A stretch of DNA of 10,586 nucleotides, taken from assembly GCA_005888395.1 (NCBI GenBank), contig VAXF01000037.1:1-10586 (forward strand). Reading direction: 5' to 3'. Numbering within the stretch: position 1 is the first letter of the stretch; each line of letters opens with the position of its first letter. The translations under genes were made by a program, and so were the position numbers. The stretch comes from Actinomycetota bacterium (GTDB lineage Bacteria > Actinomycetota > Acidimicrobiia > Acidimicrobiales > AC-25). Under the pieces are notes generated by a model, which was not told where the DNA came from, ran no database searches, and was given only the letters and a program-made list of their open reading frames with translations. This document shows positions 1-7,969 of this stretch, one piece after another.

Positions 1-946
1 AGATCGGGTGCACGCGTGGCCCGAACCCCGACGTCACGGCCGCGCCGGGTATGGGCGACGACAGAACTCCGTGGCCCGACGGCTGGACGCGCTGGCCGGC
101 CTGGCGGGACCGCAGCAGTCGGGCGATCGACGCCGACTCGGTCTGCAGGGAACGGATCTGCGACTGGAACTCGGCCTTCTTGCCCCGTACCTGCGCGATC
201 AGCGACTGCCGCTGGTTCTGCTCGGCAAGCGCCTGCTGGCGGAGCCCGTCCTGGGAGCGTCTCGCGATCTCCAGCGCGCTCTCGGTGCCGGCCACCACGT
301 TGCGCTCCTGGAGCGCGTCGGCGCGCTGGCCGTCGAGTGCGGCTACCAACCCGGTGGTGCGCCCCTGGAGCACCCGGTACTGGTGCACGATCCTGGCTCG
401 GCCGTCGAGGACGGCCTTCAGGTAGACGGTGCTCGCGGCCAGGGCGCGAACGTCGTCGAGATGGAAGACCAGATCGGCATAGGCGGTGGCTTCCGGGCCT
501 CCGACGTACGCGTCGACGGCCCGCTGCCGAAGGTCGTCGGTGGCCGTGTCGAGCTGGTGCTGGGTGGCCTCCAGCTGCGCGCTGGTCGCGAGGTAGTGGG
601 CCTCGATCCCGTCGAGCCGGCCCTGGGCCACGTCGAGCTGCTGCTGGGCCGGCACGATCCGGCCGTCGATGGCGGCGATCTTGGTGCTCAGGTCGCGCAG
701 GCGTGCGTCGCTGGCGTCGAGCAGGTCGAGCAGCCGGCCCTCCTCGGCCGACGCGTCGGCCACCTGCGACCGGAGCGTCACGATCTGAGTGGCGATCTGC
801 TGCTGGCGCTGCTGGCCAGCAGTCGGGGTGGTGCGGGACGGGGAGGTAGCCGACGTGCGTGACGGCGTTGTCGTGGTGGTGGCCGAGGCCGCCGTCCCCG
901 AGAGCAGGCCGGCGACGAGCACCGCCGCCCCCAGGACACGCTTCAC
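1..946 (-). CDS. Secreted coiled-coil M23-type murein hydrolase or hydrolase activator, C-terminus cut by the window edge
   Basis: The frame is open from a GTG at 946 to base 1, giving 315 residues. Residues 1-22 form a signal peptide: basic VKR, a hydrophobic stretch, then an ASA cleavage site at 20-22. A Thr/Ser/Pro-rich linker follows (23-42). Long Gln/Ala/Leu/Arg-rich helical segments (about 44-145 and 200-285) look like coiled coil. From about 295 the sequence SSPIPGAAVTSGFGPRVHP is the usual entry to an M23 (LytM/peptidase_M23) domain; its zinc ligands lie beyond the left edge, so activity cannot be judged. The gene follows ftsX by 91 bases. Coiled-coil hydrolases or activators such as EnvC, PcsB and RipC are known FtsEX partners, so FtsEX control is inferred. 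An in-frame ATG at 991 would add 15 residues, but 13 of those 15 codons end in A or T, unlike the rest of the gene, so I prefer GTG 946. Confidence 0.85.
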   Translation of the reverse strand, partial: MKRVLGAAVLVAGLLSGTAASATTTTTPSRTSATSPSRTTPTAGQQRQQQIATQIVTLRSQVADASAEEGRLLDLLDASDARLRDLSTKIAAIDGRIVPAQQQLDVAQGRLDGIEAHYLATSAQLEATQHQLDTATDDLRQRAVDAYVGGPEATAYADLVFHLDDVRALAASTVYLKAVLDGRARIVHQYRVLQGRTTGLVAALDGQRADALQERNVVAGTESALEIARRSQDGLRQQALAEQNQRQSLIAQVRGKKAEFQSQIRSLQTESASIARLLRSRQAGQRVQPSGHGVLSSPIPGAAVTSGFGPRVHPI

Positions 947-959
947 ACCAGCAACTCTA
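944..959 (-). promoter_or_regulatory. Candidate leaderless promoter of the M23 gene
   Basis: On the minus strand TAGAGT (959-954) fits the TANNNT form of a -10 box. It lies 7 bases before the preferred GTG start at 946, so transcription would begin at or one base before the start codon. The surrounding bases (about 950-985) are clearly less GC-rich than the neighbouring genes, as expected for a promoter. I see no convincing -35 hexamer and no Shine-Dalgarno sequence. TANNNT occurs by chance often, so this is an inference. Confidence 0.4.
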
Positions 960-1013
960 ACAACACCTGCAACACCAGAACCACGCGCCATCCGTCCGCT
1001 TCGGCCGATTCAG

Positions 1014-1036
1014 GCCTCGCCTTTAGACGTCGAGGC
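1014..1036 (-). terminator. Weak hairpin just after ftsX, possible terminator
   Basis: A 6-bp perfect stem (GCCTCG/CGAGGC) with an 11-base loop begins two bases after the ftsX stop codon. No T-run follows it on the minus strand, so it is not a classical intrinsic terminator. If functional, it would separate ftsEX from the M23 gene, which has its own candidate promoter. A stem this short can arise by chance in GC-rich DNA. Confidence 0.2.
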
Positions 1037-1037
1037 T

Positions 1038-1919
1038 CTACACGTCCAAGAACCGCGTGACGGCGACGGCCGAGCCGACGCCGCCGACGAGGGCACCCAC
1101 GATCACGATGAACAGGCCGGTGCCGACGACCTCGGCACTCGACACGTAGAACTGGTGGAAGAGCTCGTTGTGCCGCACGGCGTCCTGGACGAGATTGCGG
1201 CCGAGGTAGACGGCGGCGAACGCCACGCCCGCGCCGACCAGCCCCTGCAGCAGCCCCTCGAACATGAACGGAACGCGGATGAACCAATTGGTCGCGCCGA
1301 CGAGCTTCATCACGGCCACCTCGCGGCGGCGGGCGAAGATCGCCATCCGGATGGTGTTGAGGATCAGCACCGAGGCCGACGCGAGGAGCACGAGGGCGAT
1401 CACGAGGATGCCCAGCTGCAGCGCGCGCGTCACCTTCAGGAGCGTCTTCACCTGCTTCTCGGCGTAGACGACGCGGTAGACGCCCGGGCGGTTGCGGAAC
1501 GGCTCGCCGATGGACTCCACCTGCTCGGCCGCCTTCGGCACCACCCGGAACGACGGCGGCAGGTTGTCAGGCGTCACCGTCTCGACCATGTCGGGCGAGT
1601 TCGCGAACAGCTTCTTGAACTCCGCGTACGCGGCGTCCTTCGACACGAACCGCACGCGCTTGACCTCGGGCATGGCCCGGAGCTGGTGCTCGATGGCGCT
1701 CATCTGCTCCGACGTGACATCGGGTTTCATGAAGATCGAGAGCTCGACGCCGCCCTTCCACTGCACGGTCGCGTTCTGGACGCCCTGGCGCAGCAGGAGG
1801 GCCCCGCCCACGAGCCCGAGCGACACGGCCACGGTGAGGATCGCGGCCGAGGTCATCAGCAGGTTGCGCTTGAGGTTGATCGCGGTCTCGCGCGCGACGT
1901 AGTCGAGCTTGAGTGCCAT
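1038..1919 (-). CDS. ftsX: Cell division protein FtsX (membrane subunit of FtsEX)
   Basis: This 293-residue protein is the membrane part of the FtsEX complex, which passes ATP-driven conformational change across the membrane to switch on peptidoglycan hydrolases at the septum or cell wall. It has the usual four-helix layout: TM1 at about 22-43, an external domain at 45-165, TM2 at about 168-190, TM3 at about 218-240 and TM4 at about 262-286. The family signature RRREVAVMKLVGATNWFIR (197-215) and the following PFMFEG lie in the cytoplasmic loop and start of TM3. Length is normal. Its ATG shares one base with the ftsE stop (TAATG), so translation is almost certainly coupled and gives matched subunit amounts. 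It ends in TAG. The identification is secure. Confidence 0.96.
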   Translation of the reverse strand: MALKLDYVARETAINLKRNLLMTSAAILTVAVSLGLVGGALLLRQGVQNATVQWKGGVELSIFMKPDVTSEQMSAIEHQLRAMPEVKRVRFVSKDAAYAEFKKLFANSPDMVETVTPDNLPPSFRVVPKAAEQVESIGEPFRNRPGVYRVVYAEKQVKTLLKVTRALQLGILVIALVLLASASVLILNTIRMAIFARRREVAVMKLVGATNWFIRVPFMFEGLLQGLVGAGVAFAAVYLGRNLVQDAVRHNELFHQFYVSSAEVVGTGLFIVIVGALVGGVGSAVAVTRFLDV

Positions 1920-2605
1920 TAGGCGTACCCGTAGACGCCGCGCGCCTGATCGCGCACCATGGCCCCTCGGTCGAGCTCCACGACCCGCCGCCGCATGCTG
2001 TCGACGATGCTCTGATCGTGCGTCGCCATCACCACGGTCGTCCCGGTGCGGTTGATGCGGTCGAGCAGTCGCATGATGCCGACCGAGGTGGTGGGGTCGA
2101 GGTTGCCGGTGGGCTCGTCGGCCAGCAGGATCAGCGGCCGGTTGACGAACGCCCGGGCGATCGCGACCCGCTGCTGCTCTCCACCGGAGAGCTCGTGGGG
2201 CAGGTTGGAGTGCTTGCTCTCGAGACCGACCAGATCGAGGATCTGGGGCACCTGTGACTCGACGACGTGCTTGGGCCGGCCGATGACCTCGAGGGCGAAG
2301 GCCACGTTCTCGTGGACCGTCTTGTTCGGCAGCAGGCGGAAGTCCTGGAACACACAGCCGATGTTGCGTCGCAGGTAGGGGACCTTCCAGGTGCTCAGCT
2401 GGGCGATGTCCTTGCCCGCCACCCAGATGCGCCCGGTGTCGGGCTCGTCCTCTTTCAGCAGCAGCCTGAGGAATGTCGACTTGCCCGAGCCCGAGGGCCC
2501 GACGAGGAAGACGAACTCGCCCTTCTGGATGTCGAGGTTGACATCCTGGAGAGCGACGACGTTGCCCTTGTCGTACGTCTTGGTGACGGTCTCGAGACGA
2601 ATCAT
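1919..2605 (-). CDS. ftsE: Cell division ATP-binding protein FtsE
   Basis: This is the cytoplasmic ABC ATPase that partners FtsX; ATP binding and hydrolysis control the external hydrolase partner rather than move a solute. All ABC motifs are intact in 228 residues: Walker A GPSGSGKST (36-44), Q-loop Gln87 in the family-typical CVFQDFRLLPNKTV, signature LSGGEQQR (139-146), Walker B LILLADEP (158-165), D-loop NLD (168-170) and switch His196. Length is normal for FtsE. It starts 19 bases after the prfB stop with no strong Shine-Dalgarno sequence, and its TAA overlaps the ftsX ATG by one base. It is therefore probably co-transcribed with prfB upstream and ftsX downstream. Confidence 0.97.
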   Translation of the reverse strand: MIRLETVTKTYDKGNVVALQDVNLDIQKGEFVFLVGPSGSGKSTFLRLLLKEDEPDTGRIWVAGKDIAQLSTWKVPYLRRNIGCVFQDFRLLPNKTVHENVAFALEVIGRPKHVVESQVPQILDLVGLESKHSNLPHELSGGEQQRVAIARAFVNRPLILLADEPTGNLDPTTSVGIMRLLDRINRTGTTVVMATHDQSIVDSMRRRVVELDRGAMVRDQARGVYGYA

Positions 2606-2624
2606 GGCTAGAGCGAGGGTAACT

Positions 2625-3731
2625 CTACGCCGCCGACGATCGGCGCCACCGCAGGTAGTCCTCCATGAACTCGTCGAGATCGCCGTCGAGCACCGCTTGG
2701 ACGTTGCCGGTCTCGTGCTCGGTTCGCACGTCCTTCACGAGCTGGTACGGGGCGAGCACGTAGGACCGGATCTGGCTCCCCCATGCCACGTCACGCTGCT
2801 CGCCCGCGAGCGCCTCGAGCTCGCGGCGCCGCTCCTCGCGCTGCCGCTCGGCCAGCTTGGCCGCGAGGATCTGGAGGGCCCGCGCCTTGTTCTGGTGCTG
2901 GCTGCGCTCGTTCTGGCACGACACGACGATGCCGGTCGGCAGATGCGTGATACGCACGGCCGAGTCGGTGACGTTGACGTGCTGACCGCCGGCGCCCGAC
3001 GAACGGTAGGTGTCGATCCGCAGGTCCTTCTCGTCGATCTCGACCTCGTCGGTCGCGTCCTCGAGGAACGGGACGCAGTCGAAGGAGGAGAACCCGGTAT
3101 GGCGACGGGCGTTGGCGTCGAACGGCGAGATGCGCACGAGCCGGTGCACCCCACGCTCGCCCGACAGCAGGCCGTAGGCGTAGCGGCCGCGGACGATGAA
3201 CGTGGCCGAGGTGATGCCCGCCTCCTGCCCGGGTGACACCTCGTCGAGCTCGACGGCGAAGCCCTTCCGCTCGGCCCACCGCAGGTACATGCGCAAGAGC
3301 ATCTCGGCCCAGTCCTGCGAGTCGGTGCCCCCCGCCCCTGAATGGATCTCGCACACGGCGTCGCGCTCGTCGTGCTCGCCGCTGAACAGCGACCTGAGCT
3401 CGAGTTGGTCGAGACGACGGTCGAGCTCCGCGACCGCCTGCGCCAGCTCGGGCTCGACCGACTCGTCGGCCTCCTCGCGGGCGAGCTCGTGGAGCGTCTC
3501 GGCGTCGGAGAGCCGGCGGCGCAGCCCTTCGAGCTCGTCGACGTCGTCCTTGACCCTGCTGAGCTCGGTCGTGACGATCCGCGCCCTGTCGGGGTCGTCC
3601 CAGAGGCCGGCCCGGCTCGCTTCCTCCTCGAGCTCGGCGAGGCGCGCCCGCCGGCCGGCGAGGTCGAGGTAGCGCTCTGCCTCGGGCAGCCGTTTGGCGA
3701 GCGCGCCTAGATCGTCGGAGAGGTCGCGCAT
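2625..3731 (-). CDS. prfB: Peptide chain release factor 2 (RF2)
   Basis: RF2 recognises UGA and UAA in the ribosomal A site and triggers peptide release. The 368-residue product carries the RF2-specific codon-reading tripeptide SPF (202-204), which separates it from RF1 (PxT), and the catalytic GGQ (248-250) within RSSGAGGQHVNVTDSAVR. The N-terminal helical domain occupies about 1-115. In many bacteria prfB carries a programmed +1 frameshift at an early in-frame UGA. Here the corresponding region (around YLDL, residues 21-24) reads straight through with no UGA, so this copy lacks that autoregulation. The gene itself ends in TAG, which RF2 does not read. It follows secA by 15 bases without a clear Shine-Dalgarno sequence, so it is probably in the secA transcript. 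Confidence 0.97.
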   Translation of the reverse strand: MRDLSDDLGALAKRLPEAERYLDLAGRRARLAELEEEASRAGLWDDPDRARIVTTELSRVKDDVDELEGLRRRLSDAETLHELAREEADESVEPELAQAVAELDRRLDQLELRSLFSGEHDERDAVCEIHSGAGGTDSQDWAEMLLRMYLRWAERKGFAVELDEVSPGQEAGITSATFIVRGRYAYGLLSGERGVHRLVRISPFDANARRHTGFSSFDCVPFLEDATDEVEIDEKDLRIDTYRSSGAGGQHVNVTDSAVRITHLPTGIVVSCQNERSQHQNKARALQILAAKLAERQREERRRELEALAGEQRDVAWGSQIRSYVLAPYQLVKDVRTEHETGNVQAVLDGDLDEFMEDYLRWRRSSAA

Positions 3732-3746
3732 GTCGCGGTGAGCGCT

Positions 3747-6482
3747 TCAGCGCCCGTGGCAGAGCTTGTACTTCTTGCCCGAGCCGCAGGGGCAGGGTTG
3801 GTTGCGGCCGGTTCGCTCCCAGTCGGACTTCACGATGGGGGCCTGCACGGGCTCCTCGTCCCCCAGCTCCGGCGGCGGCGCGGCCTCACCTGTGTCGTGG
3901 GCCTGCATCGCGGCCGCCCGCTGCATGCCGCCGGTGCCCTGCACCGGGTCGTCGGGCGCCGAGTACTGCACGTTGCGGACGTCGGGCCGTTCCTGCTCGA
4001 CGACCACATCGAGGTGCATGACGTACTTCACGAAGTCGGCGTCGATGGTGTCCATCATCTGCGAGAACATGTCGTAGCCCTCGCGCTGCCATTCGACGAG
4101 CGGGTCGCGCTGGCCCATCGCCCGCAGGTTGATGCCCTCTTGGAGGTAGTCCATCTCGTAGAGGTGCTCGCGCCACCGCTGGTCGATGATCGACATCATC
4201 ACCGTGCGCTCGATCTCGCGCAGCACCGGCTCCTCGGTCTTCTCGTCGACGCCGAGATGGCCCTCGCGCTCCTCGTAGTGCCCGACGGCCTCGGCCAGCA
4301 GGCTCTCGAGCACGTCGTCGCGACCGCTCGCCGAGCGCAGCTCCTCGACCGTGAAGCGGGTGGGGTAGTAGCTCGACACGTCCGCAAGGAGGCCGTCGAG
4401 GTCCCAGTCCTCCTGGAAGTCGTTCGGGCAGAAGACCTCGACCGAGTGCTCGACGGCGTCGGCGAGGCTCTCGAGCATGTCGTCGCGGAGGTCGGCGCCG
4501 TCGAGGATCTGCTGGCGGCGTAGGTACACGACCTTGCGCTGCTCGTTCATCACCTCGTCGTATTGGAGGACGTTCTTGCGGATCTCGGCGTTGCGGGCCT
4601 CGACGGTGCCCTGCGCCCGTTCGATCGCACGCGTCACCATGCGCGCCTCGATCGGCACGTCGTCGGGAAGTGCCTTCCCCATGACCCACGACATGGCGCC
4701 GGTGGCGAACAGGCGCATGAGGTCGTCCTCGAGCGAGAGGTAGAAGCGGCTCTCGCCCGGGTCGCCCTGCCGGCCCGACCGGCCCCGCAGCTGGTTGTCG
4801 ATGCGGCGGCTCTCGTGTCGCTCGGTGCCGAGCACGTAGAGCCCGCCGAGGTCGCGGATCTTGTCGCCCTCCGCCTGGCACTGGGAATCGAATCGGGGCA
4901 GCAGCTCGTGGTAGCGGCGGAGCCCGTCCTCCGACTCGGGGTCGAGCGCTTCCGAGAGCACCTCCTGCTTGGCCAGGCCCTCGGGGTTGCCGCCGAGGAT
5001 GATGTCGACCCCGCGGCCGGCCATGTTGGTGGCGACGGTTATGGCATGGAGACGCCCGGCCTGGGCGACGATCCGCGCCTCCTTCTCGTGCTGCTTCGCG
5101 TTCAGCACGGCGTGCGGGATACCGCGCTTGTCGAGCAGTCGCGACAGATGCTCCGACTTCTCGACCGACACCGTGCCGACCAGGACCGGCTGGCCCCGCT
5201 CGTTGCGCTCGGCCAGGTCCTCCACCACCGCGTCGAACTTGGCCTCCTCCGTCTTGTAGATGAGGTCGGCGCGGTCGTCGCGGATCATGTCCTTGTGGGT
5301 CGGGATGGGGACGACGGGCAGGTCGTAGGTGTGCGCGAACTCACCGGCCTCGGTCTCGGCCGTGCCGGTCATGCCGGCGAGCTTGTCGTAGAGACGGAAG
5401 TAGTTCTGCAGGGTGATGGTGGCGAGGGTCTGGTTCTCCTCCTTGATCTTCACCCGTTCCTTCGCCTCGACCGCCTGGTGGAGGCCCTCCGACCAGCGCC
5501 GCCCGGCAAGGATGCGGCCGGTGAACTCGTCGACGATCAGGACCTCGCCGTCCTTGACGATGTAGTCGACGTCGCGCTTGTAGAGCTCCTTGGCCCGTAG
5601 CGCCGCCTGGAGCTGGTGAACGAAGTTCGACTGGAGCTCGTCGTAGAGGTTCTCGACACCCAGCGACCGCTCGACCTTCTCGATACCGTCTTCGGTCGGA
5701 ACGACGGTGCGCTTCTCCTCGTCGACCTCGTAGTCGGTGTCGCGCTGCAGGGTGCGGACGATGCCGGCGAACTGGTAGTAGAGCTTGGCAGCGTCGGACA
5801 CGCGCCCGCTGATGATCAGGGGCGTGCGCGCCTCGTCGATGAGGATGGAGTCGACCTCGTCGACGATGGCGTAGACGTGGCCCCGCTGCACCATCTCGTC
5901 GCGGCTCATGGCCATGTTGTCGCGGAGGTAGTCGAACCCGAACTCGTTGTTGGTGCCGTAGGTCAGGTCGCACGCATAGGCCTGACGCTTGAGCGTGGGG
6001 TCCTCGATCTCGGGCACGACAAGGCCGACCGTGAGCCCGAGGAAGCGATGGATCTGCCCCATCCACTCGGCGTCGCGCTTGGCCAGGTAGTCGTTGACCG
6101 TGACGAGGTGGACGCCCTTCCCGGAAAGCGCGTTGAGGTAGACGGGCAACGTGGAGACGAGCGTCTTGCCCTCGCCGGTCTTCATCTCGGCCACCCACCC
6201 GAAGTGGAGCGCGGCGCCGCCCATCAGCTGGACGTCGAAGTGCCGCTGGCCGATCGTGCGCTGAGCCGCTTCGCGGACGACGGCGAACGCTTCGAGCAGG
6301 AGATCGTCGAGGTCCTCGCCGTTCTCCAGACGGGTGCGGAACTCGGCCGTCCTGATCCGCAGGGCGTCGTCGGAGAGGGCGCGGACCTCGGGCTCGAACG
6401 CGTTGATGTCGGGCACGAGCGACCCGAGCGCCTTTACTTTCTTGCCCTCGCCGGCGCGGAGGACGCGCGTGAACACGGACAT
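3747..6482 (-). CDS. secA: Protein translocase ATPase SecA
   Basis: SecA is the motor that pushes unfolded preproteins through SecYEG at the membrane. The 911-residue protein has Walker A MKTGEGKT (100-107), the DEAD-box segment IVDEVDSILIDEARTPLIIS (206-225), the second helicase-domain segment NMAGRGVDIILGGNPEG, the DNQLRGRSGRQGDPGESRFY motif and the helical scaffold and wing domains. It ends in an acidic linker and a zinc-binding SEC-C tail: Cys897, Cys899, Cys908 and His909 in NQPCPCGSGKKYKLCHG. I start it at ATG 6482 (MSVFTRVLRAGEGKKVKALG), where family similarity begins. The frame extends upstream to 6566, but the extra 28 residues look like translated promoter DNA and would overlap the divergent gene. 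ATG 6494 (four residues earlier) is a weaker choice. Ends in TGA. Confidence 0.97.
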   Translation of the reverse strand: MSVFTRVLRAGEGKKVKALGSLVPDINAFEPEVRALSDDALRIRTAEFRTRLENGEDLDDLLLEAFAVVREAAQRTIGQRHFDVQLMGGAALHFGWVAEMKTGEGKTLVSTLPVYLNALSGKGVHLVTVNDYLAKRDAEWMGQIHRFLGLTVGLVVPEIEDPTLKRQAYACDLTYGTNNEFGFDYLRDNMAMSRDEMVQRGHVYAIVDEVDSILIDEARTPLIISGRVSDAAKLYYQFAGIVRTLQRDTDYEVDEEKRTVVPTEDGIEKVERSLGVENLYDELQSNFVHQLQAALRAKELYKRDVDYIVKDGEVLIVDEFTGRILAGRRWSEGLHQAVEAKERVKIKEENQTLATITLQNYFRLYDKLAGMTGTAETEAGEFAHTYDLPVVPIPTHKDMIRDDRADLIYKTEEAKFDAVVEDLAERNERGQPVLVGTVSVEKSEHLSRLLDKRGIPHAVLNAKQHEKEARIVAQAGRLHAITVATNMAGRGVDIILGGNPEGLAKQEVLSEALDPESEDGLRRYHELLPRFDSQCQAEGDKIRDLGGLYVLGTERHESRRIDNQLRGRSGRQGDPGESRFYLSLEDDLMRLFATGAMSWVMGKALPDDVPIEARMVTRAIERAQGTVEARNAEIRKNVLQYDEVMNEQRKVVYLRRQQILDGADLRDDMLESLADAVEHSVEVFCPNDFQEDWDLDGLLADVSSYYPTRFTVEELRSASGRDDVLESLLAEAVGHYEEREGHLGVDEKTEEPVLREIERTVMMSIIDQRWREHLYEMDYLQEGINLRAMGQRDPLVEWQREGYDMFSQMMDTIDADFVKYVMHLDVVVEQERPDVRNVQYSAPDDPVQGTGGMQRAAAMQAHDTGEAAPPPELGDEEPVQAPIVKSDWERTGRNQPCPCGSGKKYKLCHGR

Positions 6483-6495
6483 TGTGCGCAGCATA
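6483..6495 (-). promoter_or_regulatory. Candidate leaderless promoter of secA
   Basis: TATGCT (6495-6490 on the minus strand) matches a TANNNT -10 box exactly 7 bases before the secA ATG, so RNA would start at the start codon or one base earlier. No Shine-Dalgarno sequence precedes the ATG. The best 17-base-spaced -35 (CTCAGG) is poor. The box lies in the 40-base divergent gap between secA and the DUF2079 gene. Spacing and the strong ATG choice support it, but it is unproven. Confidence 0.45.
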
Positions 6496-6522
6496 CCGGC
6501 GGGTCGTGCCAGCCTGAGCGCA

Positions 6523-7965
6523 GTGACGGCCGTTCTCAGCCGCCTCCGACGCGACCATGCGCCCATGGTCGTCCTCGCCGCGATGGTGGGGACCTACGTG
6601 GGCGTCTTCGGCTCGCTCACGTGGCGTCAGCAGTCGAACTTCGGGACCTTCGGCTTCGACATGGGCATCTACGACCAGGCGATCTGGCTGCTCTCGCGGT
6701 TCAAGGACCCATTCGTCACAGTGCGCGGCCTCGAGTACTTCGGCCACCACGTGAACCCGATCACGGTGCTGTTCGTGCCGGCCTACTGGCTCGGCGCCGG
6801 GCCCCACTTCCTCTACCTGATCGAGACCGCGTGGATGGCGGCCGGCGCGATCCCGGTGTGGCTGTTCGCCCGCGACCGGCTGGCGAGCGGATGGGGGGCG
6901 CTCGTGTTGGCGGGAGCGTTCCTGCTGTACCCGTCGCTGGAGTGGATCAACTGGTGGCACTTCCACCCCGACGCGCTGAGCATCGCCCCCCTGCTGTTCG
7001 CGTGGTGGCTGGCGAGCCGCGAGCGGTGGCGTTGGTACGCGGTCGCCGCGGGCATCGCGCTGCTCTGCAAGGAGGACGCCGCTCTCGCCCTGTTCATGCT
7101 CGGGCTGATCGTCGCATGGCGACACCATCGCCGGATCGGCCTGGCGACCTCAGCAATCGCGCTCGGTTGGTTCGTGCTCTGCACACGGGTCGTGATCCCT
7201 CACGCCAACGGGATCGGGCCGTTCTACGAGCAGTTCTTCCCCGGCTTCGGCACCTCGATCGGGCAGATCTTCTTCAACGCCGTCTGGCATCCGAGCCGCC
7301 TGCTCCATGTGGCGTCGAGGGCCGACCGTCGCACCTACTACCACCAGCTGCTGGAGCCCGTCGGCTACCTCCCGCTGCTGGGCCTGCCCGCGTGGCTCCT
7401 GGGCGCGCCCCAGCTCGTGGTCAATGTCATCTCCGCCCATCCGTACACACATCAGATCCGGTGCCACTACTCGTCGGTCATCTGCGCCGCAGTGTTCGTC
7501 GGCACCATCGAGCTCATCGGCCGAGCGCGGCGGGTCCCGGCGCTGAAATGGGGCCTGGTGGGGTTGGTGGGCGTGTGCTCGATCCTGGGCAACCGGGCGT
7601 GGTCACCGTCACCCATCGGCACCCAGTACCACAGCGGTATCTGGGCCGGCCCGTCACCCCGGCTCGCGGCCGTGCGCGCGGCTCTCGCCCTGGTACCACC
7701 CCGTGCGGGCGTCGCGGCGACCTATTACCTCGTCCCCCATCTCACGCACCGTGTGCACATCTACGAGTTCCCGAACCCCTGGATGCCCACGAACTGGGGC
7801 CTACGGGGCGAACACCCGCCCGACCCCCGTACCGTCGACTGGTTCGTGCTCGACACGACGCTGAACGGCGACCACGCGAGCCTGTACGCACGATTGATCG
7901 CACCCGACGGCGACTTCCGCGTGGTCTTTCAACGCGACAACATCGTCGTAGCCCGCCGGAAGTGA
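6523..7965 (+). CDS. DUF2079 multi-pass membrane protein
   Basis: This 480-residue protein matches the DUF2079 family of predicted integral membrane proteins with unknown substrate. The diagnostic N-terminal loop is present: FDMGIYDQAIWLL (45-57), then PFVTVRGLEYFGHHVNPI (63-80) and YWLGAGPHFLYL. About eight to ten hydrophobic segments span residues 14-356. The C-terminal 120 residues are soluble-looking and carry family-like VPPRAGVAATYYLVPHLTHR (391-410) and VDWFVLDTT. The acidic residue in the first external loop followed by many helices resembles GT-C-fold glycosyltransferases, so a lipid-linked sugar transferase is possible but unproven. It is the only plus-strand gene, divergent from secA (40 bases between starts) and ending 4 bases before the convergent response-regulator stop. 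I start it at GTG 6523; ATG 6565 (466 residues) is an alternative. Neither has a good Shine-Dalgarno sequence. Confidence 0.85.
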   Translation: MTAVLSRLRRDHAPMVVLAAMVGTYVGVFGSLTWRQQSNFGTFGFDMGIYDQAIWLLSRFKDPFVTVRGLEYFGHHVNPITVLFVPAYWLGAGPHFLYLIETAWMAAGAIPVWLFARDRLASGWGALVLAGAFLLYPSLEWINWWHFHPDALSIAPLLFAWWLASRERWRWYAVAAGIALLCKEDAALALFMLGLIVAWRHHRRIGLATSAIALGWFVLCTRVVIPHANGIGPFYEQFFPGFGTSIGQIFFNAVWHPSRLLHVASRADRRTYYHQLLEPVGYLPLLGLPAWLLGAPQLVVNVISAHPYTHQIRCHYSSVICAAVFVGTIELIGRARRVPALKWGLVGLVGVCSILGNRAWSPSPIGTQYHSGIWAGPSPRLAAVRAALALVPPRAGVAATYYLVPHLTHRVHIYEFPNPWMPTNWGLRGEHPPDPRTVDWFVLDTTLNGDHASLYARLIAPDGDFRVVFQRDNIVVARRK

Positions 7966-7969
7966 ATCG

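Noticed and set aside
789..1922. A 377-codon plus-strand open frame opposite ftsX and the M23 gene
   Set aside because: It is antisense to the well-supported ftsX; the His/Asp/Arg-rich product is a shadow.
6483..6566. Extended secA start giving 28 more residues
   Set aside because: The extra Arg/Ala-rich residues are not part of the SecA family, contain the candidate -10 box and would overlap the divergent gene's 5' end.
5341..7128. A 595-codon minus-strand open frame overlapping secA in another frame
   Set aside because: It is Arg/Pro/His-rich low-complexity translation of the secA and antisense DUF2079 frames, with no family match.
7966..7969. A bidirectional terminator between the convergent DUF2079 and response-regulator genes
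   Set aside because: Only four bases separate the two stops and no hairpin with a T-run was seen across the junction.
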